A stretch of DNA of 64,000 nt from VXPQ01 sp964608315 (GCA_964608315.1 CAZSNF010000007.1:75835-139834); one strand, 5' to 3'. Shown: positions 24,687 through 33,154, numbered from the stretch's first letter. Translations and numbers: made by a program. The notes: generated from the letters alone by a model not told the origin.

Positions 24687-24862
24687 TCAAGGCGCGTTTC
24701 GATGCGGGCAAGGCGTTCGCGCACTTCCGCAAGTCCTTCCTGCACATTCGCTACTTGCGAAATAACCGACACGTGCAAGGTAACGACGACGCCTATGACG
24801 GCAAGGCCCGTTGCTGCAATCGTGAGTACGATCGTAAGGAGGTTTTTCGTTTCGCCTTTCAT
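24458..24862 (-). pseudogene. Small membrane protein, copy B, 3' end replaced by MITE-B
   Basis: The first 59 residues parallel the intact paralogue at 21412-21684: MKGETKN, membrane helix LLTIVLTIAATGLAVIGVVV, and coiled coil RERLARIETRLE. The frame then enters MITE-B and picks up an unrelated tail of 75 residues (DTLIKSTSISASRSCVQDIA onward) before stopping at 24458. The original tail survives beyond the element in another frame (STAAPVRPSGLTSAIDPAEAL lies near 24343-24425). A truncated product with a foreign tail might still be made. Confidence 0.75.
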
Positions 24863-24987
24863 TTTTCCTGGGCTTTTTCGCGCCTGCGCTTCTTCGGAAC
24901 GCACATGGGAGTATGGCGGGTTCCGGCCCCCGCAAGAAAAAAGGAGTCCGCCCGAAATCCGCCAGCGCAAACAGCGCATCGACTGGA

Positions 24988-25370
24988 AAAATTGATCTAT
25001 GCAATTTTCGCATAGAAAAGGCCACTTCTATGCAAATTATGCATAGATCGTCGGGGCGCTATCACGTTTCCGGGGCTTCCTGACGCAAAAATCGGCGAAA
25101 ACGGGCGCATTGCACCTGTTTCAGGGCCTGGCGGCTTGGCGAAAAAATTGATCTATGCAATTTTTGCATAGATAAGGCGATTTCTATGCATATTATGCAT
25201 AGATCGTTAGGGCGCCCTCACATTTCCGGGGCTTACTGATGCAAAAATCGGCGAAAACGGGCGCATTATACCTGTTTCAGGACCTGGCGGGCTGACGACA
25301 AAATCGAACTATGCAATTTTCGCATAGATAAGGCGATTTCTATGCAGATTATGCATAGATAGTTGGAATG
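24988..25370. repeat. Tandem array of CTATGC dyad units (2.5 copies, ~155-bp period)
   Basis: Three units begin near 24988, 25142 and 25298; the third is cut after its dyads. Each has two dyads about 12-14 bp apart, for example CTATGCAATTTTCGCATAG then CTATGCAAATTATGCATAG, followed by atcgt and a conserved ~90-bp spacer containing gcaaaaatcggcgaaaacgg. Loop bases vary while the arms CTATGC/GCATAG stay constant. An isolated copy lies at 19400-19463. They could be protein-binding dyads, recombination sites or RNA hairpins. No protein is encoded. Confidence 0.85.
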
Positions 25371-25498
25371 GACTGTATTCGCCGTGTTTTGTCCGCCGAG
25401 GGAAGCGTTTGTGCCCCGCTGTGCCCTATATTGCCCGTATTGCCACCCGACGATACGTCAGAAGCCCGTTTTCGGGAAATCCTGCCGTATTCACTTGG

Positions 25499-25531
25499 GG
25501 ACACTCCGATCAAAACCGCTTCGCTCAGCGC
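25499..25531. mobile_element. MITE-B end fragment upstream of ruvA
   Basis: The stretch GGACACTCCGATCAAAACCG, followed by cttcgctcagcgc, is a diverged MITE-B left end. It resembles the fragments at 38229-38262 and, reversed, 27128-27161. The ruvA ATG lies 14 bases after it. Confidence 0.65.
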
Positions 25532-25544
25532 GTCGCGCCCGCCC

Positions 25545-26138
25545 ATGTACGCCTACATCGCCGGTAAACTGGCCGAAAAGCAACCCACGCGCGCCGTGAT
25601 CGACGTGCAAGGGGTGGGGTATGAACTTTTTATTTCCACCTCGACCTTCGAGCGCCTGCCCGAAACCGGCAAGCCGGTGCGGCTCGCCACCCATTTTCAT
25701 GTGCGGGAGGATGCGGCGCTGCTGTACGGATTCTTTTCCGAACGGGAAAAGCAGGTATTCGAGGTGCTGTTGAACGTATCGGGCATTGGCCCCAAACTGG
25801 CGCTGGCCGCGCTTTCGGTGATGCGGCCGGACGATTTGCGGGCCCATGTGATGCAGGGCGAAGAGGCGATCCTCACGAGGATTCCGGGCGTCGGGCGCAA
25901 GATGGCCCAGCGCATGATTCTGGAGTTGCGGGATCGTTTTTCCGCCATGGAGTGGCCGGAATCGGAACAGGCGGCGGGCGAGCCGGATCGGTCGGCGCGC
26001 GCCGATGCGCTGGCCGCCCTCGAGTCGCTGGGATACGCGCGGGCTTCCGCCGAAAAAGCCCTGAGCAAAACATTGCAGCAACATCCCGACGCCGGGACGG
26101 TCGAGGAGATGGTGCGCCTGGTGCTTCGGGAGCGTTGA
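25545..26138 (+). CDS. ruvA: Holliday junction branch migration protein RuvA
   Basis: Tetrameric DNA-junction-binding subunit that loads the RuvB motor. The 197-residue product starts MYAYIAGKLAEKQPTRAVID (OB fold, domain I) and has the two helix-hairpin-helix motifs NVSGIGPKLALAAL and IPGVGRKMAQRMILELRD (domain II). After a flexible acidic linker comes the C-terminal domain III (ADALAALESLGYARASAEKA) that contacts RuvB. It is the usual length. ATG 25545 gives the canonical N-terminus; the frame is open upstream through a MITE-B fragment and the dyad array. ruvB and ruvC are not in the window. Confidence 0.96.
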   Translation: MYAYIAGKLAEKQPTRAVIDVQGVGYELFISTSTFERLPETGKPVRLATHFHVREDAALLYGFFSEREKQVFEVLLNVSGIGPKLALAALSVMRPDDLRAHVMQGEEAILTRIPGVGRKMAQRMILELRDRFSAMEWPESEQAAGEPDRSARADALAALESLGYARASAEKALSKTLQQHPDAGTVEEMVRLVLRER

Positions 26139-26187
26139 CGCCGCGGCGGGCAGACGCCGGCGGGGCGCTTCCCGCCGTATCATTGCA

Positions 26188-26968
26188 TCAAGCAAAATCC
26201 GAACGCCATGTCCTTACGGCGTTTTGGGCAAGCTGCTTCTGGCGTGCTTCCAGCAAGGCGAAGGTCCACTCTTCCGGCGCGATTTCCGCGATTCGCCGCG
26301 TTAGCGCGTAATCGCTTGCTGCGTATGCGGAGCGTTTCTCCGCAAAGGATTTGTGGCTTACGTCGCGGTTTTTCGCCGGTTCGAGCAGCGTCAGGTTGCC
26401 TATGCGATTCGTGACCGCGTCGTGCTGGCTGCTCCCGAAAACATCGATCCACTCCCCGTGATTGGGATCTAAAAAGGAGGCGAACATTTCTCCGCGGATT
26501 TCGGGGTTCTCTGATCTGAACCAGATAATCCTGATAAAATCCGTCGTCCGTCTTGTTCAGCGCGAGCCGACTGCGCTCAATGAGCGAGGCAGGGTCTTTC
26601 TCGCCAATGAATCGATTGCGCAGTTCCTTTGCGCGCTCGCGGTTTTGCGCTGCGTCGATTCCCTGCTCGGCCATGCGCTGAAGCCGGTCAATCACGGCCA
26701 GCGCCAGAATGCTGATCGTCGCCAATTGCTGTTGTCCATCGATTACGACAAACTCCCGATCAGTTTTTCCCTGAACCACGAGGGCGCCCATGTAGTGCCG
26801 ATTATCGGGGTTTCGGCGAAGTTCGAGGATGTCGTTCCACAGATCGTCCCATTCTGCTTCCGTCCATGCGTAGTCGCGCTGATACGGCGGAACCTTGTAT
26901 GTTTTGCCGTTGCCGATCAGTTCCAGAAAATTGATCGTTGCGGTATTCAGGGCGTTTGTCGTACCCAT
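26188..26968 (-). pseudogene. GmrSD-like (DUF262/DUF1524) gene with internal deletion and frameshift
   Basis: The 5' part encodes a DUF262 start: INFLELIGNGKTYKVPPYQR, DYAWTEAEWDDLW, HYMGALVVQG and FVVIDGQQQLATISILALAV, the nucleotide-hydrolysis-like core. After about 160 residues the frame breaks near 26500. The end of a DUF1524 domain then appears in another frame (RIGNLTLLEPAKNRDVSHKS, FAEKRSAYAASDYALTRRIA, LLEARQKQLAQ). Intact family members are usually 550-700 residues; here the middle, including the HxxP-type HNH catalytic motif, is missing. GmrSD enzymes cut glucosylated-hydroxymethylcytosine DNA, so this is most likely a dead anti-phage gene. Confidence 0.85.
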
Positions 26969-27127
26969 TGCGTTTTCACGGCAAAAATGTTTGGCTCTGG
27001 AGATCGATATGCGCCTCGCAGCCCTTGAAGGGGACGTCGCGGCAGCAACGCACCGAATCCACAGTGTTTGTTGTTAGGGCCTGATTTAAACGATGCAATC
27101 ATAACGTCCCTTAATGTGTAAAAGCGA

Positions 27128-27161
27128 CGCGCTGAGCGAAGTGGTTTGCATCAGTGTATCC
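27128..27161. mobile_element. MITE-B end fragment upstream of accC
   Basis: The stretch gcgctgagcgaagtggtttg followed by catcagtgtatcc is a diverged right end of MITE-B, the reverse complement of the ends upstream of ruvA and at 38229. The sequence TTAAAC occurs just after it (27162-27167) and again near 27087, so a short decayed element of about 70 bp is possible. Confidence 0.5.
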
Positions 27162-27363
27162 TTAAACCGTAAGCCTGTTTTACGTGTTCCTCCTCCGCAT
27201 TGTCTCGAGCCGTACGCCGGCGGGGCGTTTTCCCATGCCCGGCGCGGAGAGGTCTGCCGCCGTTTCCAGTTCCCCTCATCCCGCGAAAACGTCGTACATT
27301 GGCGCATCCAGGCATTTTTCACGAACAGGCGTCCCCGCTGCAAGCGGGCCGGGACCGCACCGC

Positions 27364-28908
27364 ATGAGCCGCAAACCGATCCGCAAAATTCTGGTCGCCA
27401 ACCGGGGCGAGATCGCCGTGCGCGTCTTCCGAACGTGCCGGGAACTGGGCATATCGACCGCGGCCGTTTTCAGCGAGCCGGATCGCAGCGCGTTGCACGT
27501 CCGCTACGCCGACGAAGCCTTCCCGATCGGCCCTGCTCCCGCCGCGCAGTCCTATCTTGACGCCTCGAAGATCATCGATGCGGCCCTTCGGTGCGGAGCC
27601 GACGCCATTCATCCCGGATACGGATTCCTGTCGGAGAACGCCGCGTTCGCCGAAGCGTGCGCCGAGGCGGGCATCGCGTTTATCGGACCGCCTCCGGAGG
27701 CCATTCGCAGTATGGGGGACAAGACGAAGGCGCGGGCCCTGATGCAGCAGGCAGGCGTGCCCGTAGCGCCCGGCTCTCCGGCCATTGCGGAGAACCCGCC
27801 GCTCGATGAGGTGACGGCGATCGCCGCAGAAATCGGTTTTCCCATACTGGTCAAGGCTGCTGCGGGCGGGGGCGGCAAGGGCATGCGCGTCGTGCGCTCC
27901 GAAGACGATCTCCAGCGGGCCGTCGCCGCCGCGCAGAGCGAAGCCCGGGCTGCGTTCGGCGACGGGCGCATTTTCATCGAGAAATACATCGAGGAGCCCC
28001 GCCATATCGAGTTTCAGGTGCTGGCGGATGCGCAGGGCCGTACGGTGCATCTGTTCGAACGGGAATGTTCGATTCAGCGGCGTCATCAGAAGGTGGTCGA
28101 GGAAGCGCCCTCCCCCGTAATGACCCCGGAAGTGCGCGCGCGGATGGGGCGGGCGGCCGTCGACGCGGCGCGCGCCTGCGGATATGCGAATGCGGGAACG
28201 GTCGAGTTTCTGGTGGATGCGGACCTGAACTTTTATTTCATGGAGATGAACGCCCGCCTCCAGGTCGAGCATCCGGTGACGGAATGGATCACGGGCATAG
28301 ATCTCGTGGCCGAGCAGATTCGTATTGCGGAGGGAGAATCCCTTCGCGTGAAACAGGACGACCTGCGCATGCACGGGCACGCCATCGAGTGCCGGGTATA
28401 TGCGGAAGACCCGGAAAACGAATTTCTTCCCGATCCGGGCGCTCTGGTCCGCCATGCGCCCCCTTCCGGGCCGGGCGTGCGGGTGGACGCGGGCGTGGAG
28501 TCGGGAGATCGCGTGGAAATCCACTACGACCCGATGATTTCCAAGCTCGCCACATGGGGCGGGACCCGTCCGGAAGCCATCCGGCGCATGGCGCGGGCGC
28601 TGGACGAGTATGAAGTGGCCGGGGTTCGCACCACCATCCCGTTTTGCCGGTATGTGATGGAGCACGAGGCGTACCGGTCCGGGCAATTCGACACGCACTT
28701 CGTGGCCCGGCATTTCTCCGACGGACTGCCCGCGCCGGATCAGGAGGATCTGATCGAAGCGGCGGCGCTGGCGGCGGCCCTGCATCATATCGACCGACCT
28801 GCTTCTTCCGGAGCCAGCGGCGCTGCGGGGGCTGCGGACACTATGGGCAATTCCGACCCTGCCAGCGAGGCGGGCAGCCGCTGGCTGGATCGCAGGGAAT
28901 ACCAGTAG
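27364..28908 (+). CDS. accC: Acyl-CoA carboxylase biotin carboxylase subunit
   Basis: Carboxylates biotin with bicarbonate and ATP, the first half-reaction of acetyl- or propionyl-CoA carboxylase. The 514-residue product has the N-terminal ILVANRGEIAVRVFRTCREL, the ATP-grasp glycine loop KAAAGGGGKGMRVV, ERECSIQRRHQKVVEEAPSP, the metal and catalytic loop FYFMEMNARLQVEHPVTEWI and the C-domain HAIECRVYAEDPEN. Single-domain AccC proteins are near 450 residues; this one has an extra ~50-residue Ala/Gly/Ser-rich tail with no biotinyl motif. No accB or carboxyltransferase gene is adjacent, so acetyl-CoA versus propionyl-CoA use is not settled. ATG 27364 begins the conserved region. Confidence 0.93.
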   Translation: MSRKPIRKILVANRGEIAVRVFRTCRELGISTAAVFSEPDRSALHVRYADEAFPIGPAPAAQSYLDASKIIDAALRCGADAIHPGYGFLSENAAFAEACAEAGIAFIGPPPEAIRSMGDKTKARALMQQAGVPVAPGSPAIAENPPLDEVTAIAAEIGFPILVKAAAGGGGKGMRVVRSEDDLQRAVAAAQSEARAAFGDGRIFIEKYIEEPRHIEFQVLADAQGRTVHLFERECSIQRRHQKVVEEAPSPVMTPEVRARMGRAAVDAARACGYANAGTVEFLVDADLNFYFMEMNARLQVEHPVTEWITGIDLVAEQIRIAEGESLRVKQDDLRMHGHAIECRVYAEDPENEFLPDPGALVRHAPPSGPGVRVDAGVESGDRVEIHYDPMISKLATWGGTRPEAIRRMARALDEYEVAGVRTTIPFCRYVMEHEAYRSGQFDTHFVARHFSDGLPAPDQEDLIEAAALAAALHHIDRPASSGASGAAGAADTMGNSDPASEAGSRWLDRREYQ

Positions 28909-28924
28909 GGCGCTTTTCTTTTAG

Positions 28925-28941
28925 GGATACTCTGATTAAGG
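28925..28941. mobile_element. MITE-B left-end fragment
   Basis: GGATACTCTGATTAAGG, a 17-base left end without the rest of the element. About 95 bases further is a complete copy (29038-29292). The intervening bases (28942-29037) match no other part of the window. Confidence 0.7.
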
Positions 28942-29037
28942 CAAGACGGTCCAGAGGGGGCTGTGGATGCGCCTTTGAGCGAAACATCGGGCCCCAAAAT
29001 ATCCCGCCAGCCCATCGCCCGCGCACCCTTATGTTAC

Positions 29038-29292
29038 GGACACTCTGATGAAATCTGCTTCGATCAGCGCTTCACGTTCGTGTATGCAGGACATTGTGCA
29101 GGCATCGCTGAAATCAGCGGTAAACACTTCGGATTCAGAGTATGGCGAACGTGAAGCGCCCTTCGGGAGGCTGCGAGGAGCGCGCTGACTGTGTCATTCC
29201 TCATTATGTGGGACCTGCCACATTGCTTCGTCATTCCTTGTCAGCGCGCCCCTCGCAAGCCTCTGAACTTTGCACATTTAATCAGAGTATCC
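29038..29292. mobile_element. MITE-B complete copy 3 (255 bp)
   Basis: Reverse orientation relative to copies 1 and 2: it begins GGACACTCTGATGAAATC and ends CATTTAATCAGAGTATCC. The left flank (TTAC) and right flank (TTTC) do not match, so there is no target duplication. It lies in a 529-bp intergenic region that also holds two end fragments and no gene; recombination between elements is likely. Confidence 0.88.
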
Positions 29293-29330
29293 TTTCGCGA
29301 AAAGGCGCGCCACAGACCCGTTCCCTGTTC

Positions 29331-29390
29331 CACCCTGAACCAGCGCATCCCTCGCAGCCTCTGAATTTTTCAGATTTAATCAGAGTATCC
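29331..29390. mobile_element. MITE-B right-end fragment
   Basis: About 60 bases matching the right part of the element, from cgcatccctcgcagcctctg to TTAATCAGAGTATCC. The left part is missing. It stands between copy 3 and the convergent oxidoreductase gene. Confidence 0.75.
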
Positions 29391-29437
29391 TGAGGAAATA
29401 TCTCCGGGGAGGGAGCCGTTGATCGAAACGACTTTGC

Positions 29438-30940
29438 TCAAACGATCTGGTCCGGTCCGTACTCCAGCACCCGGCCCCGATAGCCGAACAGGCGCTTCAA
29501 CACGCGGATAAGCGCCGGCGAGTACCGCTTGATGTACCACTGGTCCGCCGCCCGCCGCACGCCCAGTCCATAGGAAGGGTAGGGGTGGATGGCGTCCGAG
29601 ATATGCCTCAGGGAGATACCCCGCCGCATCGCAAGGGCTAACTCGCAGATCAGGTCGCCGCCCCGGGCGCCCAGGATGGACGCCCCGAATATTTTCCCGT
29701 CGCGCGGGCGGGCGTGCACCTTGATCATGCCGTAATCCTCCCGCTCGGTGATGGCGCGGTCGATCTTGTCGTACGGGAACCGGAGCGTCTCGTATTTCCT
29801 GCCTGCCGCGCGCAACGCGTCTTCCGTGGCGCCCACATGCGCCAGTTCGGGGTCGGTATAGGTGGTCCAGGGGAGGTGCGCTGCATCGATTTTTGCGGGC
29901 GCCTTCAGCAAGGCGTTCATCGCCGCCACCTTGGCCATATGCTCGCTCATGTGCGTAAAGGCGAACCGCCCGGTTACATCCCCGACGGCGTAGATCCCGG
30001 AGCGGGAGGTCCTGCACCGGTCGTCCACCTTGATGCCCCGTGCGTCATACGCCACGCCCGCGGCTTCGAGGTCGAGCGCCGCCACATTGGGCGTCCGTCC
30101 GGCGGCCAGAAGGAGTGCGTCGCCATGGAGGACAAGGTTTTCAGGATTCTCTCCCGAGGTTCCATCGCCTGACGGTTCACCACCTATCAGCACGTCTATC
30201 CCGTCTCCACGCGCTTGCACGGAGGATACGTTCGCGTTCAGCACATACCGGACGCCCTCTTCTTCGAGGCGGGCCTGCAGCATGCCCGCGAGTTCCTCGT
30301 CGTCCCGGAAGAGAATACGGGATTCCCGGTCAATCACGGCGACTTCGGATCCGAGGCGCCGGAAGGCCTGCGCCATCTCGGCGCCGATGGGTCCGGCTCC
30401 GAGCACGAGGAGGCGCCGGGGTTGTTCGGTCTGCTCGAAGATGGTTTCGTTCGTGAGGCAGGGCGCTTCCCGGAGGCCCTTGATCGGAGGAATGAAGGCC
30501 CGGGCCCCCGTAGCGATGATGAACCGGCGCGCGGAGAACCGTTCCGTAGCCCCATCCGAGGCGATCTCGATGGTCCCGGGGTTTGTAAACCGGGCGGTTC
30601 CCTGTTTCACGTCGATCCCCATGTTTTCGTAAATCTCCGGGGCGTCCGCCTCTTCGTAAATGCGATCGCGCAACGCATGGACGCCCGCGACGACCTCCGA
30701 AAAATCCACCGACACCTCGCCCGTCCGAACGCCGAACTCCCCGGCTCTTCGCGCGCTGTGCGCCGCATGCGCTGCGCTCAGGAGCGCTTTGCTGGGTACG
30801 CAACCGTACCAGGTGCAATCGCCGCCGAGTCGGGCCCGCTCCACCATGAGGGTGCGGGCGCCGAAGCTGGCGCCTACCCCCGAAGCGGTGAGACCGGCTG
30901 CGCCGCCTCCAATGACAATGAGATCGTAGTCTGTGGGCAT
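29438..30940 (-). CDS. FAD-dependent pyridine nucleotide-disulfide oxidoreductase (MerA/Lpd-like)
   Basis: Class I flavoprotein disulfide reductase of 500 residues. It has the FAD motif DLIVIGGGAAGLTASGVGA, the redox-active disulfide in GGDCTWYGCVPSKALL, the NAD(P)H Rossmann motif LLVLGAGPIGAEMAQAF, the second FAD contact SGIYAVGDVTGRFAFT and a C-terminal dimerisation domain with AIHPYPSYGLGVRRAADQWY. No heavy-metal-associated N-terminal domain and no C-terminal vicinal cysteines are present, so mercury reduction is not supported. It could act on a thiol or an unknown disulfide. It lies downstream of the ydbS-ydbT pair on the same strand. Confidence 0.88.
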   Translation of the reverse strand: MPTDYDLIVIGGGAAGLTASGVGASFGARTLMVERARLGGDCTWYGCVPSKALLSAAHAAHSARRAGEFGVRTGEVSVDFSEVVAGVHALRDRIYEEADAPEIYENMGIDVKQGTARFTNPGTIEIASDGATERFSARRFIIATGARAFIPPIKGLREAPCLTNETIFEQTEQPRRLLVLGAGPIGAEMAQAFRRLGSEVAVIDRESRILFRDDEELAGMLQARLEEEGVRYVLNANVSSVQARGDGIDVLIGGEPSGDGTSGENPENLVLHGDALLLAAGRTPNVAALDLEAAGVAYDARGIKVDDRCRTSRSGIYAVGDVTGRFAFTHMSEHMAKVAAMNALLKAPAKIDAAHLPWTTYTDPELAHVGATEDALRAAGRKYETLRFPYDKIDRAITEREDYGMIKVHARPRDGKIFGASILGARGGDLICELALAMRRGISLRHISDAIHPYPSYGLGVRRAADQWYIKRYSPALIRVLKRLFGYRGRVLEYGPDQIV

Positions 30941-30962
30941 GGGGTTTGGGGATTAAATTTTT

Positions 30963-32561
30963 TCAATGCCAGCGACGCCGCGACGTTTCGACCTTGTACA
31001 GGATATAGTCGCGCAGCCGACGCGCCGCGTCCTCGTCGATGTACGGGACCGTGACCTTCCCGCAAGCCAGCTGGACTTGCAAGGTGGCCAGCCCTTTCCG
31101 GCGCTGGAGCGGCGATTGTTTCAGGACTGCCGACTGGACCTTGCGCATCAGGAACGCGTCCACCCTCTTTCCGAGGAATCCGCTGCGGCTCGCCACGCCG
31201 TCGTCGTCGTGCGCGTACCCTCTCCGCCGCCACAGCTGCCACGCGATGAGCGCCGCGGTCGGAAGGGCTGCGATCCATCCGATCAGCATCGACGCGCCCA
31301 CGGAAATTCCTGGCGACAGCAATCCCGGGAAGACGACGCTGAGGACAAGGCCCGCAATGGGCCAGATGCGCAGGGTCAGCGTACGAATATAATAAGGGGA
31401 GATGCGCTTGAACGCCTTGCTGTGGGGCAACGCCGCGATTCCTTGCGCTTCCCGCCCGAATATTCGCGAATGCAGATCCTCGACAGCGCGGTCGTCCAGC
31501 AGAGGAATGTCGAGGATACCCGCCGAGTCGAAACCGGCGGGGGCGGAGCCGCCCCGCGCAGCCTGCGCCGCCGGCAGCGCGCGCAGACGGAATCTCTTGA
31601 GGCGCCGCAGCACGATATCCTGGCTCACGCTCAGCTGCTGGATCTTGAGGGTCTCGACGACTACCTCCCGCTGCGTGAGAAGGCCGGCGCGCAAGCGGAA
31701 CGTTCTGCCGTCGTGCCAGAGGGCGAGGGCGTGATGGCGCAGGAACGCCGTCGTGACCGTGAGGACCAGCGCTACCGTCAGGACTCCAAGGATCAGCATG
31801 GTCGCCAGCGCCAGTTGCGCGAGCGCTCCCAGCCCGGACACTGCACTGGTTGCGTTGTCGACGCCGGCTGCGAGCGCCTCCCGGATCGGGTCGGCGAGGT
31901 CCCCCGGCTGGAGCAGGTCGACGAGTAAGCCAACCAAGGCAGCCACGAAGATGAAGTTGCGGCTGGCGAGGCCGATGCGAACCATGTCGGCGGGCCCCAG
32001 CTTTACGAGTACGCGTCCCTGGCGCGGCAGGGCGCCCGATGCGCCCCGCGCCGCTTCGGCTTCCGCGCCGGCGCCTGCATCCGTCGGCAAGGCGGCAACT
32101 ACGCGGGCCCGCAGGCGATTGGCCAGTTCTGTCCTGATAGACGGCAGCTTGCCCTCCGCCTGAATCGAGCCAGACGTATCCAGCGCGACCGTGACCAGGC
32201 CCATGATCCGGTCTACGAGGGAACGCTCGACGTGAATGCCCAGCGTGCGTTCGTAGGGCAGGTCAATTTTTATCTTTTTGACGAAGCCCTTGCGAATGAG
32301 CAGGCGGTCTTCGGCGATCTGGAACCTGAAACACATCCATTGAATCACTGCAACGCCGAGGACAATCAGAATCGTCGCGGCAATCACGGCGAGCAGGAAC
32401 TCCATGCGTCCTGCATTATCCAGGAAGGCGAAAACGAGCGCGACGAGCGGGAGGCCTCCCTGAATCAGGATCTGTCTGATGACCTTGAAGGCGTCGCCGA
32501 CAAAGAAGACGATCGCGAACGGCGACGACCGTTGCCAGTCTTCGGGGTTGCGCGGGTTCAT
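30963..32561 (-). CDS. YdbT-like membrane protein with bacterial PH (bPH2) domains
   Basis: Membrane protein of 532 residues with several hydrophobic pairs (for example FLLAVIAATILIVLGVAVIQ, FIFVAALVGLLVDLL, LALATMLILGVLTVALVLTV, WPIAGLVLSVVFPGLL) each followed by a bPH2-type domain. The characteristic pattern is RLLIRKGFVKKIKIDLPYER, FRLRAGLLTQREVVVETLKI and FLGKRVDAFLMRKVQSAVLK. Its start ATG overlaps the stop codon of the preceding gene as ATGA. In Bacillus the YdbS/YdbT pair gives resistance to an antimicrobial peptide; a similar envelope role here is an inference. The frame is open upstream across ydbS, but that extension is a shadow. Confidence 0.85.
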   Translation of the reverse strand: MNPRNPEDWQRSSPFAIVFFVGDAFKVIRQILIQGGLPLVALVFAFLDNAGRMEFLLAVIAATILIVLGVAVIQWMCFRFQIAEDRLLIRKGFVKKIKIDLPYERTLGIHVERSLVDRIMGLVTVALDTSGSIQAEGKLPSIRTELANRLRARVVAALPTDAGAGAEAEAARGASGALPRQGRVLVKLGPADMVRIGLASRNFIFVAALVGLLVDLLQPGDLADPIREALAAGVDNATSAVSGLGALAQLALATMLILGVLTVALVLTVTTAFLRHHALALWHDGRTFRLRAGLLTQREVVVETLKIQQLSVSQDIVLRRLKRFRLRALPAAQAARGGSAPAGFDSAGILDIPLLDDRAVEDLHSRIFGREAQGIAALPHSKAFKRISPYYIRTLTLRIWPIAGLVLSVVFPGLLSPGISVGASMLIGWIAALPTAALIAWQLWRRRGYAHDDDGVASRSGFLGKRVDAFLMRKVQSAVLKQSPLQRRKGLATLQVQLACGKVTVPYIDEDAARRLRDYILYKVETSRRRWH

Positions 32562-33154
32562 GGGCCATATTCCGCGGGCGTCGTCGCCGCCTCGCCCTTG
32601 ATCCGCTCCGAGATGTACGCCCGCAGCCGTTCGGCGGTCTCCTGTCCCAGCCCCCGAATCTTGTGATCCGCGTCCGCCCCTGCCGGGAAGACCGACAGGT
32701 TGGACAGGCCGAACCGGCGGTCGAGCGGGGTACTGTCGATCATGGTGTGCTGTACGCGGTTGAGGGGAAACGCCTTCACTGAGCGCCAGAATACGCCCGA
32801 TTTGTACAGGAGGTCTTTTTCGCGCGCCACGTATCCCCGGCGCGGGGTCGCAACGAGCGGCCAAACGAGGGACCAGACCCCAAACGCCCCGATGATTGTC
32901 CAGGCGAGCGCGGGCAGCCACGGAAGGCGCTCCGCCATGAACGAGTTGCCCGCGACGAAAAGGAACTGGCATGTTCCGACGACTGCCCCGACGACGACCA
33001 CCCGGATTAGCGCCGCTGTCTGGAAGCGCCTCGCAAACCGCGGGTGCAGCGGCGTCCAGTCAAGGGTCTCGGCGTCGGGAAGGGAATCAAGCGGTACTTC
33101 CGGGTTGACGAACATGTCGGGAACCCCGGGGTCGACCGTTGCGGATTCAGCCAT
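32558..33154 (-). CDS. YdbS-like bPH2-domain membrane protein
   Basis: A 198-residue protein with two membrane segments (about 47-68 and 78-100), followed by one bPH2 domain: GYVAREKDLLYKSGVFWRSV, FPLNRVQHTMIDSTPLDRRF and GLSNLSVFPAGADADHKIRG. These are the standard features of the YdbS partner. Translation is probably coupled to the following ydbT-like gene through an ATGA overlap, so the two proteins are likely made in step and form a complex. Just upstream are a MITE-B end fragment (33171-33183) and a complete copy. Confidence 0.85.
   Translation of the reverse strand: MAESATVDPGVPDMFVNPEVPLDSLPDAETLDWTPLHPRFARRFQTAALIRVVVVGAVVGTCQFLFVAGNSFMAERLPWLPALAWTIIGAFGVWSLVWPLVATPRRGYVAREKDLLYKSGVFWRSVKAFPLNRVQHTMIDSTPLDRRFGLSNLSVFPAGADADHKIRGLGQETAERLRAYISERIKGEAATTPAEYGP

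Larger units (their letters stand above)
23846..24958. repeat. Duplicated segment, copy B, interrupted by MITE-B
   Basis: Direct-orientation counterpart of 20922-21778. The only large difference is the MITE-B insertion at 24432-24686 with its TCAA duplication. Copy A reads ggtcatttcaaggcgcg across the same position without interruption and so preserves the empty site. Confidence 0.9.

Noticed and set aside
24988..25370. CRISPR array
   Set aside because: Tandem repeats are present, but the period is ~155 bp, the spacer part is conserved rather than unique, and there are no cas genes.
29438..30940. Mercuric reductase
   Set aside because: The disulfide and flavin motifs fit, but the C-terminal Cys pair and mer neighbours are missing, so only the broad family is claimed.
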